Position numbers and translations under genes: made by a program. Source: Sipunculus nudus (Eukaryota; Annelida; Sipuncula; Golfingiida; Sipunculidae). Taken from it: a DNA stretch of 64,000 bases. How positions within the stretch are numbered: the stretch's first letter is position 1; the number at the start of each line of letters is the position of its first letter. A model generated the notes under the pieces. The model was not told the origin of the DNA. It did no database searches and saw only the letters and a program-made list of their open reading frames with translations. The stretch spans positions 77,601,429 through 77,665,428 of the forward strand of contig CM049312.1 of NCBI GenBank assembly GCA_026874595.1. The letters are read 5' to 3'. Shown here piece after piece: positions 1 to 12,650 of the stretch.

Positions 1-330
1 CAGGTGCTCATGTTTAAACACCATCAGGTGCCCATGTTTAAACACCATCAGGAGCCCATGTTTAAACACCATCAGGAGCCCATGTTTAAACACCATCAGG
101 AGCTCATGTTAAAGCACCACCTGGAGCTCATGTTTAAACAACATGAGAAGCTCATGTTTTAATACCATCAGAAGCTCATGTTTAAACAACATCAGGAGCC
201 AATATTTAAATGCCATCAGGTGCTCATGTTTAAACACCATCACATACTCATGCTTAGACATGGGCAGGTGCTCATGTTCAGACACCATCAGGTGCTCATG
301 TTCAGACACCATCAGTTGCTCATGTTCAGA
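1..330. repeat. 24-bp minisatellite, cut by the left window edge
   Basis: About 14 head-to-tail copies of a 24-bp unit read roughly CAGGTGCTCATG followed by TTTAAACACCAT. Copies vary mainly at the CAGGTG/CAGGAG position and by single substitutions. The unit is a multiple of three, so open frames run through it on both strands; these are artefacts of the repeat. Each good copy holds a 10-bp palindrome TGTTTAAACA and many hold the E-box core CAGGTG. The array is already in progress at base 1 and decays near 330. Confidence 0.93.
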
Positions 331-2397
331 CTTGATTGTTGTGTCAGTGTTAAATTAACTACAAACACAAAGGATTATGTCTGAATGTTGTGAATATAGC
401 CTGTATGGTCAATTTTGTGAATGGTCCGCATGGTTGAATTTAATTTTTCATGAAGTCATTTTAGTAACTAATTATGCCAGTAAGGTTTCAATTAAAAGTG
501 ATGCAATAGGACATCAGAAAGACATGGTTTTGTTTTCTGTAATATCATGTTATCATGTGTCGCTGGTACTTTTGCTACGGTGGTATACTGGTCCTAAAAA
601 TAACCTTATAAAAAGCTTCCATTCATAAAGTCTGGCTTGGCAGATGTTCATGCTTCAATAAATTATATTTTGACTAATGTATTAAATTTTTACAAAGTGT
701 CAGTGCCCTGATAACGACTATTCAGCTCCGATTTATTATGGCATGCACAAAACTGCCAACTCTCTCAATGGCCGTTGATGTTGGGAAATAATTTCATAAC
801 ACAATACTTAATTGTAAAAGCCTTGTTGAATTAGTGAGTTGTTAGAACATAAAGCGTGGCTGGTATCCCTGGCAATGATGTGACAAGTGTACACCGTCAC
901 TCTCCTGCCAGGGAGTCATAAAAGGACAAATGTACGATTTTATTGATTTGACACCTGCAGTATGATAAATTGTCCTCGTCAGTGGAACAATATCATCTGA
1001 CTTTTATTTTACAAGATACCGTCTGCATTCCATCAAATTTTAATAACTGTATATTATAATTTTGCTGTTGGGCAAAACCACATTTTGATGTGGTTGATGG
1101 ACATTGAGGAACAGAGGAAAGCACTATGTTTTCTGACATAGTTGATGTTGAAGCAGTGTTTCAGAGTTTAGCATCATGGTGCGAGCATTCACGCCCCCAA
1201 CACCTGGTGCATGCTTTGTGATTAATGCCAAGTCTATCAGGGGCCATAAATAACAAGTTAACGATCGCCTTAATTGTTTCACAAAACACAGCTTTTAATT
1301 GATACGAAAAACTGAAGCGTCATTAATGTCACAATATAAGTGAATATTAGCTCGAGAGTAGAGGAGTCTTATTGATAAATTTGATAATAAAATCACCTGT
1401 TGCCTCATTCGTCCTTTGATCCAATGGTCAGGGGCTGTTTTTGTAATCAGTAGGCATGCTGGTTAATTAACTGCAAGTTTATTATCTACCTGTCAAAGCC
1501 TTGTGAACTTGCTGCATCACCAACATGAATGAGAATAGTAACTGGGGTCCTAATTTACGAGGTACTTTTCTGACAGTCCTCATTGCTGTTAATGCTGGCT
1601 GTGTCAGCTTCTGATTGTCTGTAATCAGCTGCTGTTATTTGTATTAACGATTTCTCATCAATTTCAAGAATTTCTTAAGTGGCTTACTAACACCCTAAAT
1701 GCAGTTCTGTGCAGGTGATTTGTGTTATGTACAGGATAAATTTAGCACAGTCAACAGAATTAAAATAAGTCATTACACAAGGATTTATAAAGATGTGACT
1801 GGTAAAAAGCTGTTGTTTGATGTGTGAGTATGTGTATATATTCATGAAAAAATAGCTATTTCCATGTGCGCATATATGTGTGAACTGGCAGACATATATG
1901 TTGGTACTGTGGATCTAGCAGTGCTTCCTTAAAAGGATGGTACAGTGACATCATTTTACCCTGAATACCCGAGACCCTGTGCATGAAAATTGCCTCTGTG
2001 GCACATACTTATATATGCTGGTTCACACATGGAAACACCCCATTCACAAAAACATATGAGCAATTTTTCTCACATATATGGATATACCAATATATGCATG
2101 CACATATGGAAAGACAACTGTATGGATTTTTAATTATTGTTTATTCCTGTTTAATTGTTTGATATTTTAAAATATATAAATCAGAGAATGAAAATGAATA
2201 AAAAAAGAAGGAAGTTTCATTTAATTTATTTAATATATTTAAAAGTGAACACTAGGAGATGGGGCTATATACCCTTAAAACAAAGCACCAGTTATGTAAA
2301 AAATTGATTGACACATTTAATACTGCTGTATGATAGATAATAATAGATTAATAGATAGACCAAGGGGGCATTGGTATGTCAACAGTAAATATATACA

Positions 2398-2402
<5 letters not shown>
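331..2402. other. Unique noncoding DNA, no gene seen
   Basis: No repeat unit, tRNA or convincing exon was recognised. The stretch around 860-1640 is compositionally complex, with TAAT-type motifs, CAGGTG-like E-boxes and few low-complexity runs. It resembles candidate regulatory DNA but nothing specific can be claimed. From 1780 to 2340 it becomes AT-rich and simple. Confidence 0.4.

Positions 2403-2459
<57 letters not shown>
2403..2459. repeat. (AT)n microsatellite
   Basis: Uninterrupted AT dinucleotide tract of roughly 56 bp. The poly-(IY) open frame that crosses it on the minus strand is an artefact. Confidence 0.97.
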
Positions 2460-2462
<3 letters not shown>

Positions 2463-3019
2463 CCCTGTGCAAAGGGAGAGTAATTGTTTTCACTCAATTC
2501 TTTGTGTGTTTCTGCAAGATATCTGCAGAATGGTATCAGATGTTGTGAAAATTTATTATATAGTTTGGTATGGTGAAAATGGGTTTTTATAGCACATTTA
2601 CTTACACTAGGACATAACATGTGACGATATGGCCATCTTTTGAGTGCAAGTCACAGAGGACAATGACCTCACTACACGTGCTGTTACCTGAAAGGTGTTT
2701 GTAAATCGGTGTACGTCATGGCTGTTTATAGCAATACCAAGATGTCAGAAAAGGTTATAGGTTTACATTTTGAGGACATGTATACTATTTATATAAATAA
2801 AGTTATGGATATGATGAGAAGAACAGTTGAAGGTGAAAGCTTGGTGAGTGATCATTGTGTCTGGTTGAGATCAGATCGAAGGCTGCAGTTTCTTAAATTC
2901 AGAACAAAAGGTATTCAGACTCATTTGTACCGGAAGCGATTAGATTATATAATGTATATAGACATATCTGACATATCTTATTACATGTCTCTTTTTTTAT
3001 TATAATACTATGTCTTTTA

Positions 3020-3112
3020 TTGTTTTTCCATCTGTGTGAATGATTTCCGGTGATATCATCCGCAAGGCAAATTCTTGTACTGGTAATGAATAAATCTTGT
3101 ATCTTGTATATA
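3020..3112 (+). mobile_element. Possible retroposon tail ending in CTTGTAT repeats
   Basis: The segment ends with AATAAATCTTGTATCTTGTAT, a short tandem CTTGTAT tail after an AATAAA-like signal. Short oligomer-repeat tails of this kind are common at 3' ends of non-LTR retroposons and SINEs in marine invertebrates. No upstream coding domain was recognised. A 98-codon frame at 2709-3005 precedes it but matches no family I know. Confidence 0.3.
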
Positions 3113-3249
3113 CAAATATTGTGAAAATTGAGAGCAAAGCCAGTGGTGCCACCTGGTGGCAGTGGTCTCAACACATATCTCACCAATATATGAAAGACAA
3201 CTCTGAAACAGAAACAGTAAAGTCACTTATTATCAGGTACATGTGAAGT

Positions 3250-3386
3250 ATTACAACAATGGAACCTGTCTGCAAGACCACCTATTTATATGACCACCTG
3301 TCTATTAAGACCACCCTTGAGCAAACCAAAAGAATTCACAATAGTTATAACTGATCTGTTTAATAAGACATGCAGGTTTCTCTGTA
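3250..3386. mobile_element. Decayed MITE, pogo/Tc1-mariner-like ends
   Basis: The left end reads ACAATGGAACCTGTCTGCAAG; the reverse complement of the right end reads TACAGAGAAACCTGC. Both resemble the TACAGTGGAACCTG terminal inverted repeat of pogo-like miniature elements, and a cleaner copy lies at 30573-30663. Inside are two or three copies of an 'AAGACCACC'-type motif spaced about 20 bp apart. There is no coding capacity. The family call rests on recalled terminal sequence. Confidence 0.45.
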
Positions 3387-3460
3387 TCTACATTTTGTTC
3401 ATATATCTGCCATGGCCTCTTTTTTGTACCTTCCAATAAATGCATGGCTTAATTAGAGTA

Positions 3461-3663
3461 CAGGGGCAGGTCCAGGATTTTGGAAAGGGATGGGGGGGGG
3501 GGGTTTAACCCAGAAAGACTAATCAGAAAACCTTGTAAAAGGTCCTCTGACCCAGAAATGGAGGGGTCCAGACCGGAAAAATTGGTTTGAAACCCTGAAA
3601 AAAGATTGTTGTGGCTCAAAAGGAGAGGGTCTGGACCCCCCCCCCCCCCCCGATCCACCACTG
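3461..3663. mobile_element. hAT-type MITE with poly-G/poly-C arms
   Basis: The left end CAGGGGCAGGTCCAGG and the reverse complement of the right end CAGTGGTGGATC both resemble the CAGTGGCGGATCCAGG terminus common in animal hAT elements. A G12 tract (3492-3503) and a C16 tract (3636-3651) lie as inverted partners in the two arms. Flanks TAGAGTA (3454-3460) and TAGTGTA (3664-3670) look like a target-site duplication with one change. At about 203 bp it is non-autonomous and has no transposase. Confidence 0.55.
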
Positions 3664-3681
3664 TAGTGTATGTATATGTTT

Positions 3682-3778
3682 ATTTTTAGCTCAGCTGACT
3701 TAAAGTTACTCTGGGCTATTGTGATCACTATTTGTCCGTCTGTCTGTTTGTCCATCTGTCTGATTCTTATTCCAGTAC
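3682..3778 (+). mobile_element. Head fragment of a dispersed molluscan-type repeat
   Basis: It starts TTTTTAGCTCAGCTGACTT, continues through CTGGGCTATTGTGATCAC and then TGTCCGTCTGTCTG. An AGCTCA...-GGGCTATTGTGATCAC opening followed by GTCCGTC repeats is, from memory, one of the most abundant repeat starts in bivalve genomes. Only the head is recognisable; the sequence after 3780 is not clearly part of it. Confidence 0.5.
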
Positions 3779-3799
3779 ATTAGTTGCTTTATACAGACA

Positions 3800-6400
3800 G
3801 ACAATTTTTTCATGAAACAATGTCTGCTCATGTATAGCTTATCTGTGTATTGAATTGAGACCAGCCCAGGAAAGCATTGATTAATTACTAGCCAAATAGG
3901 AGTTTATTATAATTATCAGCTGACATTCATATTTATTAATAGTTTCTTTAAAACTAATTTTTTTACCATGAGTTTACTGTGATTTTGTAAAAACATAACC
4001 CTTTAAAAAATGAAATAACATAAAAAAATACAATGTCACAGATATGAGTTAATTAAGCCAGCCTCAGTAATTATTTGTGTACATTTGTATGATTTGAATA
4101 CTGATATGTCTTTAGACCTTTCCTAAGGATAAGCTAACAAATAATTATCTCTTCCTGAAGATGTTCATATTGAATAACCTATTTCATACTTTGAAAATAG
4201 ATAACCTACGTTATTAGGACTGAATATAATTGATGCAGACCTCTTTACATTCCAATCAAACTGGATTTTAAAAAGAAATTGATGTGTATATACTGATAAT
4301 TTCGGTGCCATATTTTGTATTCAGTGCACTTCTGTCTTTTTCAAATCCTGAATTATTTCACTATTTTGGTTTGGTTCTATTTAATTAAAATATGACATGT
4401 AACCTAATACAGCCCTATATAATCTAATTATTCTATCAGTTACAAGAACTGACGGATGTGGCTGGATGAAGTGGTGATGACGTCGGATGCTGAGTAGGCG
4501 GCGGACATATTACCTAATGCTAATAACTTCTGCCCTTTTCTCCAGGCAATAATCAGAATACCCCCTACAAAACGGTTATCGGGCATTCACAGTAACATTA
4601 TCCAGCTGAAAGTGTTACACCTTGCGTGTGTATGTGGTGATTTCACGAGATCGTAATCGTCACCATTCAAAATCTCATCCTGTCCCTCGGTGCCGAATCC
4701 TTTGATGGATTCCGTGTGATGTCACCCGTGAATATCCAGTTGCGACAAGCAATCGCTGTTATCTGATCAAGTGACCCATTGATTAGGTGGTAAGAAAATA
4801 ATTACAGTGTGGCCTAACGTGGGGAACAATGAAGTGATCACCCATGAATACGACCATGCCGTGTCCAGCGAGAGGTTCTTTTAGTTGAGCATGTTATCTC
4901 CGCACTCTAGGTAAAATAAGTCTGTCTTTCATTTGTTGGCCTAATGAGTTTGGCTATTGAGTTTGCCCCTTAGGTGGTGGGGAATTATCCCCCTCGTTAG
5001 TTGGCGTGACAACGATGGCAGGTGTGTTTGACTGACCAAGGAGTGGACAAAAACGTGTGTACACCTGCCTTGTACATGACCACCACTGATCAGAATAATA
5101 TAGTAGTATAATAATAGTATATTATTATAAGTCCAGCCTCTTTTTCAGTGACTATATGTATATATATAAATATATATAAACAAATCTTTTTCATATTTTA
5201 GAATTTGTACTGTAAAAATATGGAGAATATATATTTTAGATTGTATACTGTATCTTGTATATAGATACCCCTGTAATATTTAAGCTATATACCAATATTA
5301 TAATTATCATGCAGTAATAGTTGAAGTAATTAAAGCCTAACCATACAAATAACAAATGTATATCAGAATTTATGAAAAAGTTTAAAAGTTTAATTCTTTA
5401 TGGAATTTTTTTATATTTTTAAAAATTTCACATTGTTATAATTTATATGCTAGATATTTTCTTTCAAGATAGCGCAATTAGTAAGGTTTCAGTTTTCAAT
5501 TTGAAATGTTTTATTCACTTTTAATCACCATCATTTGTTACACCAGCTGTATTCATGTGATGGTAATGACATTATAATAATAGTGAAATGATTCTTATGG
5601 ACTAGGAGAGAAGAAAACAAATGCCAGTACAAGTGGGGTTTTTCCCTAAGTGCATGGACCCCACTTAATGTGCAGTTTATGCTGTAGCCCAGGGCCTCTA
5701 ATGGATTAAAAACATGGATTGTGTGACTTACATGTGTGACAAAGGCAGATGTCGCCATGTTCAGTTGCCGGTCACACACAGAGTGGTAAAAACACAGAAA
5801 ACATTATTATGAATAATATTGTTCTCCGTGGTGTGCATAGAACCTCTGTTTTTTTGTGTACCCTGATATGGCCACTCTGGCTTAAGGTCTGACAAATAAT
5901 GATGTTAATAAAAAAAAATGTAAATAGTCATTGTTGTCATCTGCCCCCACTTCTGCAATGACTGACAGTTGCACCAGTGTTAGAGAAGACAGATGGAATC
6001 TTGCGTCTCTTTAACGTCAGACACTCGCTGCTGCCGTTTTTGATAAATGCACAGTTCAATGACCCGACTTCATCGGTCATGAATTTTCATTGATGATGTG
6101 TACTTGTATGATGTCACCATCAGTGTTACAGGCCTCTGTGATGTTCTTATTTGTCAACAGTATGATGAATATAACTACATCGGGACTGTCATGATTATTG
6201 TTGTTATCATCATCATTAGTTGGCACTGTAACATTTTAATATATTGACTATACATATGGCCTTTTCATATTTGACCTTCAGTAGGTTTCCTCAGTAACAA
6301 CTTGAATTGATTTTTACTATTTATGTACTCAAAACCACAGATACCACTGTGCATGCTAATTCCACTTTGATCCTAAGGCCATCACCACTACCAATGTGGT
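3800..6400. other. Unique noncoding DNA with a complex block at 4440-5050
   Basis: No gene was recognised. The part 4440-5050 is more GC-rich and complex than its flanks, with few simple runs and several TF-like words (TGACGTCGG, GATTAG, TGTGATGTCACC). It fits the texture of conserved regulatory DNA. The stretch 5100-5500 is simple AT-rich sequence. The part 5640-6300 is ordinary unique DNA, grading into CCA-rich sequence near 6370. Confidence 0.4.
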
Positions 6401-6402
6401 CT

Positions 6403-9400
6403 CACTGTGTTTTTCAACTCCACAACTGTGGTCAACCAAGCACCATGTGACCACCATCACCACCTCAACACTACCACAATCATTCTGCCACTACTACTAG
6501 CACTGTGGTCCTATCACCACCACACTAATGTGGTCTCATCACTACTACCACCACTGTGGTCTCATCACTACTACCACCTCTGTGGTCTCACCACTACTAC
6601 AACAACGGCACTGTGGTCTCATAACTTCCACCACCACCACTGGTCTCATCACTACCACCACCACACCACTGTGTTCTCCTCACTACAGCCATCAATACCA
6701 CTGTGGTCTCATCACTATGACCATCACACCACTCGTCTCATCACTACCACCATTACCCCATTTGTCTCATCAGTACCACCATCACATCATTGTGGTCTCA
6801 TAACTTCCACCACCACACCACTGTGGTCTCATCATCACCACCACCACATCACTGTGGTCTCTTCACTACCACCATCACCACACCACTGTGGTCTCATCAC
6901 TGCCACCACCACCACTCCACTGTGGTCTCATCATCACCACCACATCACTGTGGTCTCTTCACTACCACCACCACCTAACCACTAGGGTCTCTTCACTACC
7001 ACCATCACCACACCACTGTGGTCTCATCACTGCCATCACCATCACTCCACTGTGGTCTCATCACCACCACCACCACCACACCAATTTGGTCTCATAACTA
7101 CCACCAACACAACACCAATGTGGTCTCATCGCTACCATCACACAACTGTGGTCTCATCCCTACCACCATCAATACCACTGTGGTCTCATCACTACCACCA
7201 ATAATATCACTGTGGTCTCATCACTACCACTACCACACCACTGTGGTCTCATCACTACCACCATCAATACCACTGTGGTTTCATCACTACAACCACCACA
7301 CCACTGTGGTCTCATCACTTCCAACACCACACCGCTGTGGTCTCATCACTACCACCACAACACTACTGGTCTCATCACCACCACCACCACATCACTGTGG
7401 TCTCTTCACTCCCACCACACCACTGTGGTCTCATCACTACCACCACCAATACTACTATGGTCTCATCATTACCACAACCACACCACTGTGGTCTCATCAC
7501 TTCCAACACCACACCACTGTGTTCTCATAACTACCACCATCAATACCACTGTGGTCTCATCACTACCACCTCTACACCACTGTGGTCTCATCATCACCAC
7601 CACCACATCACTGTGGTCTCTTCACTACCACCACCACCAAACCACTAGGGTCTCTTCACTACCACCATCACCACACCACTGTGGTCTCATCACTGCCACC
7701 ATCACCACTCCACTGTGGTCTTATCATCACCACCACATCACTGTGGTCTCTTCACTACCACCACCACCAAACCACTAGGGTCTCTTCACTACCACCATCA
7801 CCACACCACTGTGGTCTCATCACTGCCATCACCATCACTCCACTGTGGTCTAATCACCACCACCACCACCACACCAATTTGGTCTCATAACTACCACCAA
7901 CACAACATTAATGTGGTCTCATCGCTACCATCACACCACTGTGGTCTCATCCCTACCACCATCAATACCACTGTGGTCTCATCACTACCACTACCACACC
8001 ACTGTGGTCTCATCACTACCACCATCAATACCACTGTGGTCTCATCACTACCACTACCACACCACTGTGGTCTCATCACTACCACCATCAATACCACTGT
8101 GGTCTCATCACTACCACCATCAATACCACTGTGGTCTCATCACTTCCAACACCACATCACTGTGGTTTCTTCACTCCCACCACACCACTGTGGTCTCATC
8201 ACTACCACCACACCACTGTGGTCTCATCACTACCACCACTAATACTATGGTCTCATCACTACAACAACCACACCACTGTGGTCTCATCACTTCCAACACC
8301 ACACCACTGTGTTCTCATAACTACCACCATCAATACCACTGTGGTCTCATCATTACCATCACCACACCACTGTGGTCTCATCACTTCCAACACCACACCA
8401 CTGTGTTCTCATAACTACCACCATCAATACCACTGTGGTCTCATCACTACCATCACCACACCATTGTGGTCTCATCACTTCCAACACCACACCACTGTGG
8501 TCTCATCACTACCACCACACCACTGTGGTCTCATCACTACCACCACCAATACTACTATGGTCTCATCACTACCACAACCACACCACTGTGGTCTCATCAC
8601 TTCCAACACCACACCACTGTGTTCTCATAACTACCACCATCAATACCACTGTGGTCTCATCACTACCACCACTACACCACTGTGGTCTCATCATCACCAC
8701 CACCACATCACTGTGGTCTCTTCACTACCACCGCCACCCAACCACTAGGGTCTCTTCACTACCACCATCATCACACCACTGTGGTCTCATCACTGCCACC
8801 ACCACCACTCCACAGTGGTCTCATCATCACCACCACATCACTGTGGTCTCTTCACTACCACCACCACCAAACCACTAGGGTCTCTTCACTACCACCATCA
8901 CCACACCACTGTGGTCTCATCACTGCCATCACCATCTCTCCACTGTGGTCTCATCACCATCACCACCACCACACCAATTTGGTCTCATAACTACCACCAA
9001 CACAACACCAATGTGGTCTCATCGCTACCATCACACCACTGTGGTCTCATCCCTACCACCATCAATACCACTGTGGTCTCATCACTACCACTACCACACC
9101 ACTGTGGTCTCATCACTACAACCACCACACCACTGTGGTCTCATCACTTCCAACACCACATTGCTGTGGTCTCATCACTACCACCACAACACTATTGGTC
9201 TCATCACCACCACAACCACATCACTGTGGTCTCTTCACTACCACCACACCACTGTGGTCTCATCACTACCACCACACCACTGTGGTCTCATCACTATCAC
9301 CACCAATACTACTATGGTCTCATCACTACCACAACCACACCACTGTGGTCTCATCACTTCCAACACCACACCACTATGTTCTCATAACTACCACCATCAA

Positions 9401-9660
9401 TACCACTGTGGTCTCATCATTACCATCACCACACCATTGTGGTCTCATCACTTCCAACACCACACCACTGTGTTCTCATAACTACCACCATCAATACCAC
9501 TGTGGTCTCATCACTACCATCACCACACCATTGTGGTCTCATCACTTCCAACACCACACCACTGTGGTCTCATCACTACCACCACCAATACCAGTGTGGT
9601 CTCCTCACTACCACCACAACACTGGTCTTATCACCACCACCACCACAGCACTGTGGTCAT
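6403..9660. repeat. 3.3-kb CCA-rich minisatellite with higher-order structure
   Basis: On the order of 100 units of about 24-35 bp share the core CCACTGTGGTCTCATCAC followed by a variable (TACCACCA)-type spacer. The core begins with the palindrome CCAC-T-GTGG. The array is layered. Diagnostic words recur at fixed offsets: ACTAGGG at 7644 and 7774 recurs at 8744 and 8874 (offset 1100), and CCAATTT at 7081, 7874 and 8974 (offsets 793 and 1100). About 620 bp (7400-8018 versus 8500-9118) is nearly identical. Few units contain stop codons, so many overlapping frames of up to 251 codons (9135-9890) stay open on the + strand. Their Thr/His/Pro/Ser-rich translations in several frames at once argue against coding. 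Confidence 0.95.
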
Positions 9661-11580
9661 ACATGTACCATGGTGGTCTCATAACTACTGCCATCACTGT
9701 GGCCTTACTACCGCTACCACCTGCCACCATTACCACCAATACAGCCAATATACCACCACTTCATTGCTCTAACAACAACTACCACCAGTACATGTATACG
9801 ATAACCCCTCTGGTCCTACTTCCACTACTGTGGTCCACCACCACCACCAATGTGTTCTCTCCTGACAGAGACATAATAAAAGCAAGCTAGTAGCAACAAA
9901 CTGGACCCACATTTCTTGTTGAGTATGGTCACAGTTCACAATACACTAGATATGCCAAGTAGTCACTGGAAGCCATAAGCAAAATCTTTAACTAATTGCT
10001 AACACTTGTGACTGTTGCCTGCTAATGTGTTGGTAGTATACTCTGGAATTTGAAAATATGAAAGTGTGTCAGTGCAGTCAGAATTGCGATTGGTCCTTCA
10101 AATATTGAAAAAAAATTAATAGTTTTATTATCAGTTATTTATAGATCGTCAGTTGCTTTTTGTGTGTTTTGGAACCTGACGTTTGCATGCCTGCAGCAGT
10201 ATAAAAAATGACAGATATTAAATAGAAAAACCAATGTTTATTAATATGAGGAGAAAATAAGAACAGATAGTTTGTTAGAATCATGAATATTTTTTTACAT
10301 ATATATATAAATGATCAACTGTTAAATATTTAGTTTGGTGTCTTTATTTAATGTGGTTATTATAAGATATTATAATATTATATATGGTTTTTCATATACT
10401 TTAAATAAGATACTTCAGGTGTATAATATATGTTTTCTTTATATTATATTTAAATAAAATAATTATAATATATTGGAATTTTTTCCTTTTATATAATGTA
10501 AAGATCAGATTAGATAAGCCATAAACGTGCTAATAGTTGTGTGGACAACATCGGCATAACAGACTCATAAATGCAGGGTATGATACATTATATATGCGAT
10601 AATTGATTGGAAAAGCACTGCTGATGTCATGTGTTGCTGTAAGTTGAGCGCCATCTAGTGATGTAATGGGTGTCAGAAAAGTTTACAATATGGTTTCTTT
10701 ATGTAATGTTAATTTACAATGCTACAAGCTAATGCTGTGGTATCATCATAGATAATTAGAATTACTTTAAAGACTTGTGTTCTGTTTAGCAAAAATTGGG
10801 TATTGATTTCCATTAAGAAGAACAAGAGTGGCTTATTTTAAACATTGTAATTAAACATTAACATTTGAAATATTCCAGTTTCACTTGAAAGAAATTAAAG
10901 AATATTGTTTAATGTAATATGAGTATCATTATCATTTTCTTTAAGATATATGAAGAATGTGAAGTATTATTGAGTTTCATACCATGGTGGGATGTTTTCT
11001 GAGCTTATAAAAAATATGTGCATGAAGATGATATTTGTTTGTCACCTGAGACAAGGGACACACAGATGTGTACTACAAATAATGTTCCATACCAGTAAAT
11101 ACCATATCAGGAAACACACTTGACGGTAATATGACCTGATATGTTATAGTCAAGACAGCATACCTGCAAAAAATAATTTAATCTATGTGGATAATGCTGA
11201 CACACCTGACCGCCTTGTTCATTTGTCTTAAGAAATGTAATCATTACATGTAATACTTCTTGAATTCATAAATAAGATTTCTTTATGTGTACTATTTCAC
11301 AGAGGGGTTCATTTTTGTACCTCTTGTTTCAACATAAATAAGTATTGAAATACATTCTTCAGAAATTTCTTCAGTATTATTGGAATTTTTATACTTTATA
11401 TTTTTATTATCTGCTTGATGTGTAATTTTTTTTAAATATTCTACTTAATTTGCTTAATTCAAGTGCATTTTTATTGTAATTGAAACATACAGTAAAGCAC
11501 ACAACTGTAGATTTTTATTGATCTGTGAAATAATAATATGCCTTAAAAATTAGGAGTGAAGTTCCATTAACAAGGAATGA
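9661..11580. other. Array edge, then AT-rich unique DNA
   Basis: From 9661 to about 9870 the CCA-rich array fades into degenerate units. Beyond that the sequence is AT-rich, with a particularly simple stretch at 10240-10500. No gene or recognisable mobile element was seen. Confidence 0.4.
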
Positions 11581-12650
11581 TCACTTTGCAGGATCTAGTA
11601 ATGAGCCTCCTAACAATTAGTAATATGCTGATGTTAAGACAATGAAAGGGTTATATAGCGTGTAATAGGCATGGCCCAAGCACGATTATATTACCATTAG
11701 CCTGTGCCGTGGAAGGAACTTGCGGTGACAGACCTTGCATGACAGGAAAGCTAGGGGCGTTTCACCGTGCGAGTTTGGAGGTAGGGGGCCTGGTGTTCAG
11801 TAACTTTAGAAACTAATTACCTGTCTCTAAATGGAAGTGTTCTGCAACTTCCATACAGAAAAATGGCCTCTCTAGATCTGAATACTTGCAAACAAAATCA
11901 AGTTCTTGTTGTTGAAAACCTGTGTCATTTGAGAATCTTCCGATTGAGAACTCTCTCACAGCATGTAATTTAATTTACCATGTTTTTGTGGGACCTGTGA
12001 CTCTCAGGTTGATTTGCAATATAACTTTCACAGAGTTGGCTTAGCGTCTTTCAAAAAAGACCTGGCCATAAATGGAACACCTGAGAGAACTGGTGGTGGA
12101 AATGCTGCTGGAAGGGTCTTTGTTGGACTGGAAAGCCAGGGCAATTAGCTGTAATTCGAGATTAACCTTAACTGTTTTCTCCAGTGCACTGTCAACCAAA
12201 TGTATGGCGGGATACAAAAGCTCTTTTAGGTAGACTTGTACATTTAATCAAATTCATCTTTAGCAGAATGGGAGATGCTATTGTGTTGCGTTGAAGCATT
12301 TTCTGACAAAGAGACAATACCCACTGGTGTCATTATTACATAAGGTCGTGATCTTTCGTCTGATTCTGACTTGTGCCAGTCTGTGCTTCAATGCACACTT
12401 TTTTATACTCCATCTCCCAGATACGTGTGTTCATTAGCAACACGAGAGGCTCTTTATGTTTACATTCCTTGTCGTCCATGTATAATTAGTATGATTAGTA
12501 CAACTACAGCGTAGTTACATTTATTTCGATGACATTTGTTATCCTCTTGCCCCGAGTTCTGCTCTGCAGGGTACTCTTACGTTGATACATGACAAGGCAG
12601 GGCTTGTACGAGGACCTGCACGTCTACATATAGCTTGTCCACCTGTTTAA
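11580..12650. promoter_or_regulatory. Candidate regulatory block (complex unique DNA)
   Basis: About 1 kb of balanced, non-repetitive sequence lies between AT-rich flanks. It carries TAAT/ATTA homeodomain-type words, Sox-like ACAAT and several E-boxes. A weak exon-like segment lies at 12185-12229 (acceptor TTTTCTCCAG, donor TTTTAG|GTAGAC, two frames open), but the block as a whole does not read as coding. The regulatory call is inferred from texture only. Confidence 0.25.

Noticed and set aside
1-330. CRISPR-like array (also considered for 18470-19560)
   Set aside because: Units are contiguous without unique spacers and the DNA is animal.
2709-3005. 98-codon + strand frame with a GTGAGT inside
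   Set aside because: No recognisable domain, no good acceptor upstream, and it runs into a retroposon-like tail.
9135-9890. 251-codon open frame, the longest in the window
   Set aside because: It lies in the CCA-rich minisatellite, overlaps other open frames in other phases of the same strand, and translates to low-complexity Thr/His/Ser/Pro repeats.
12185-12229. 45-bp exon-like segment
   Set aside because: The donor (GTAGAC) is weak, two phases are open, and no peptide family was recognised.
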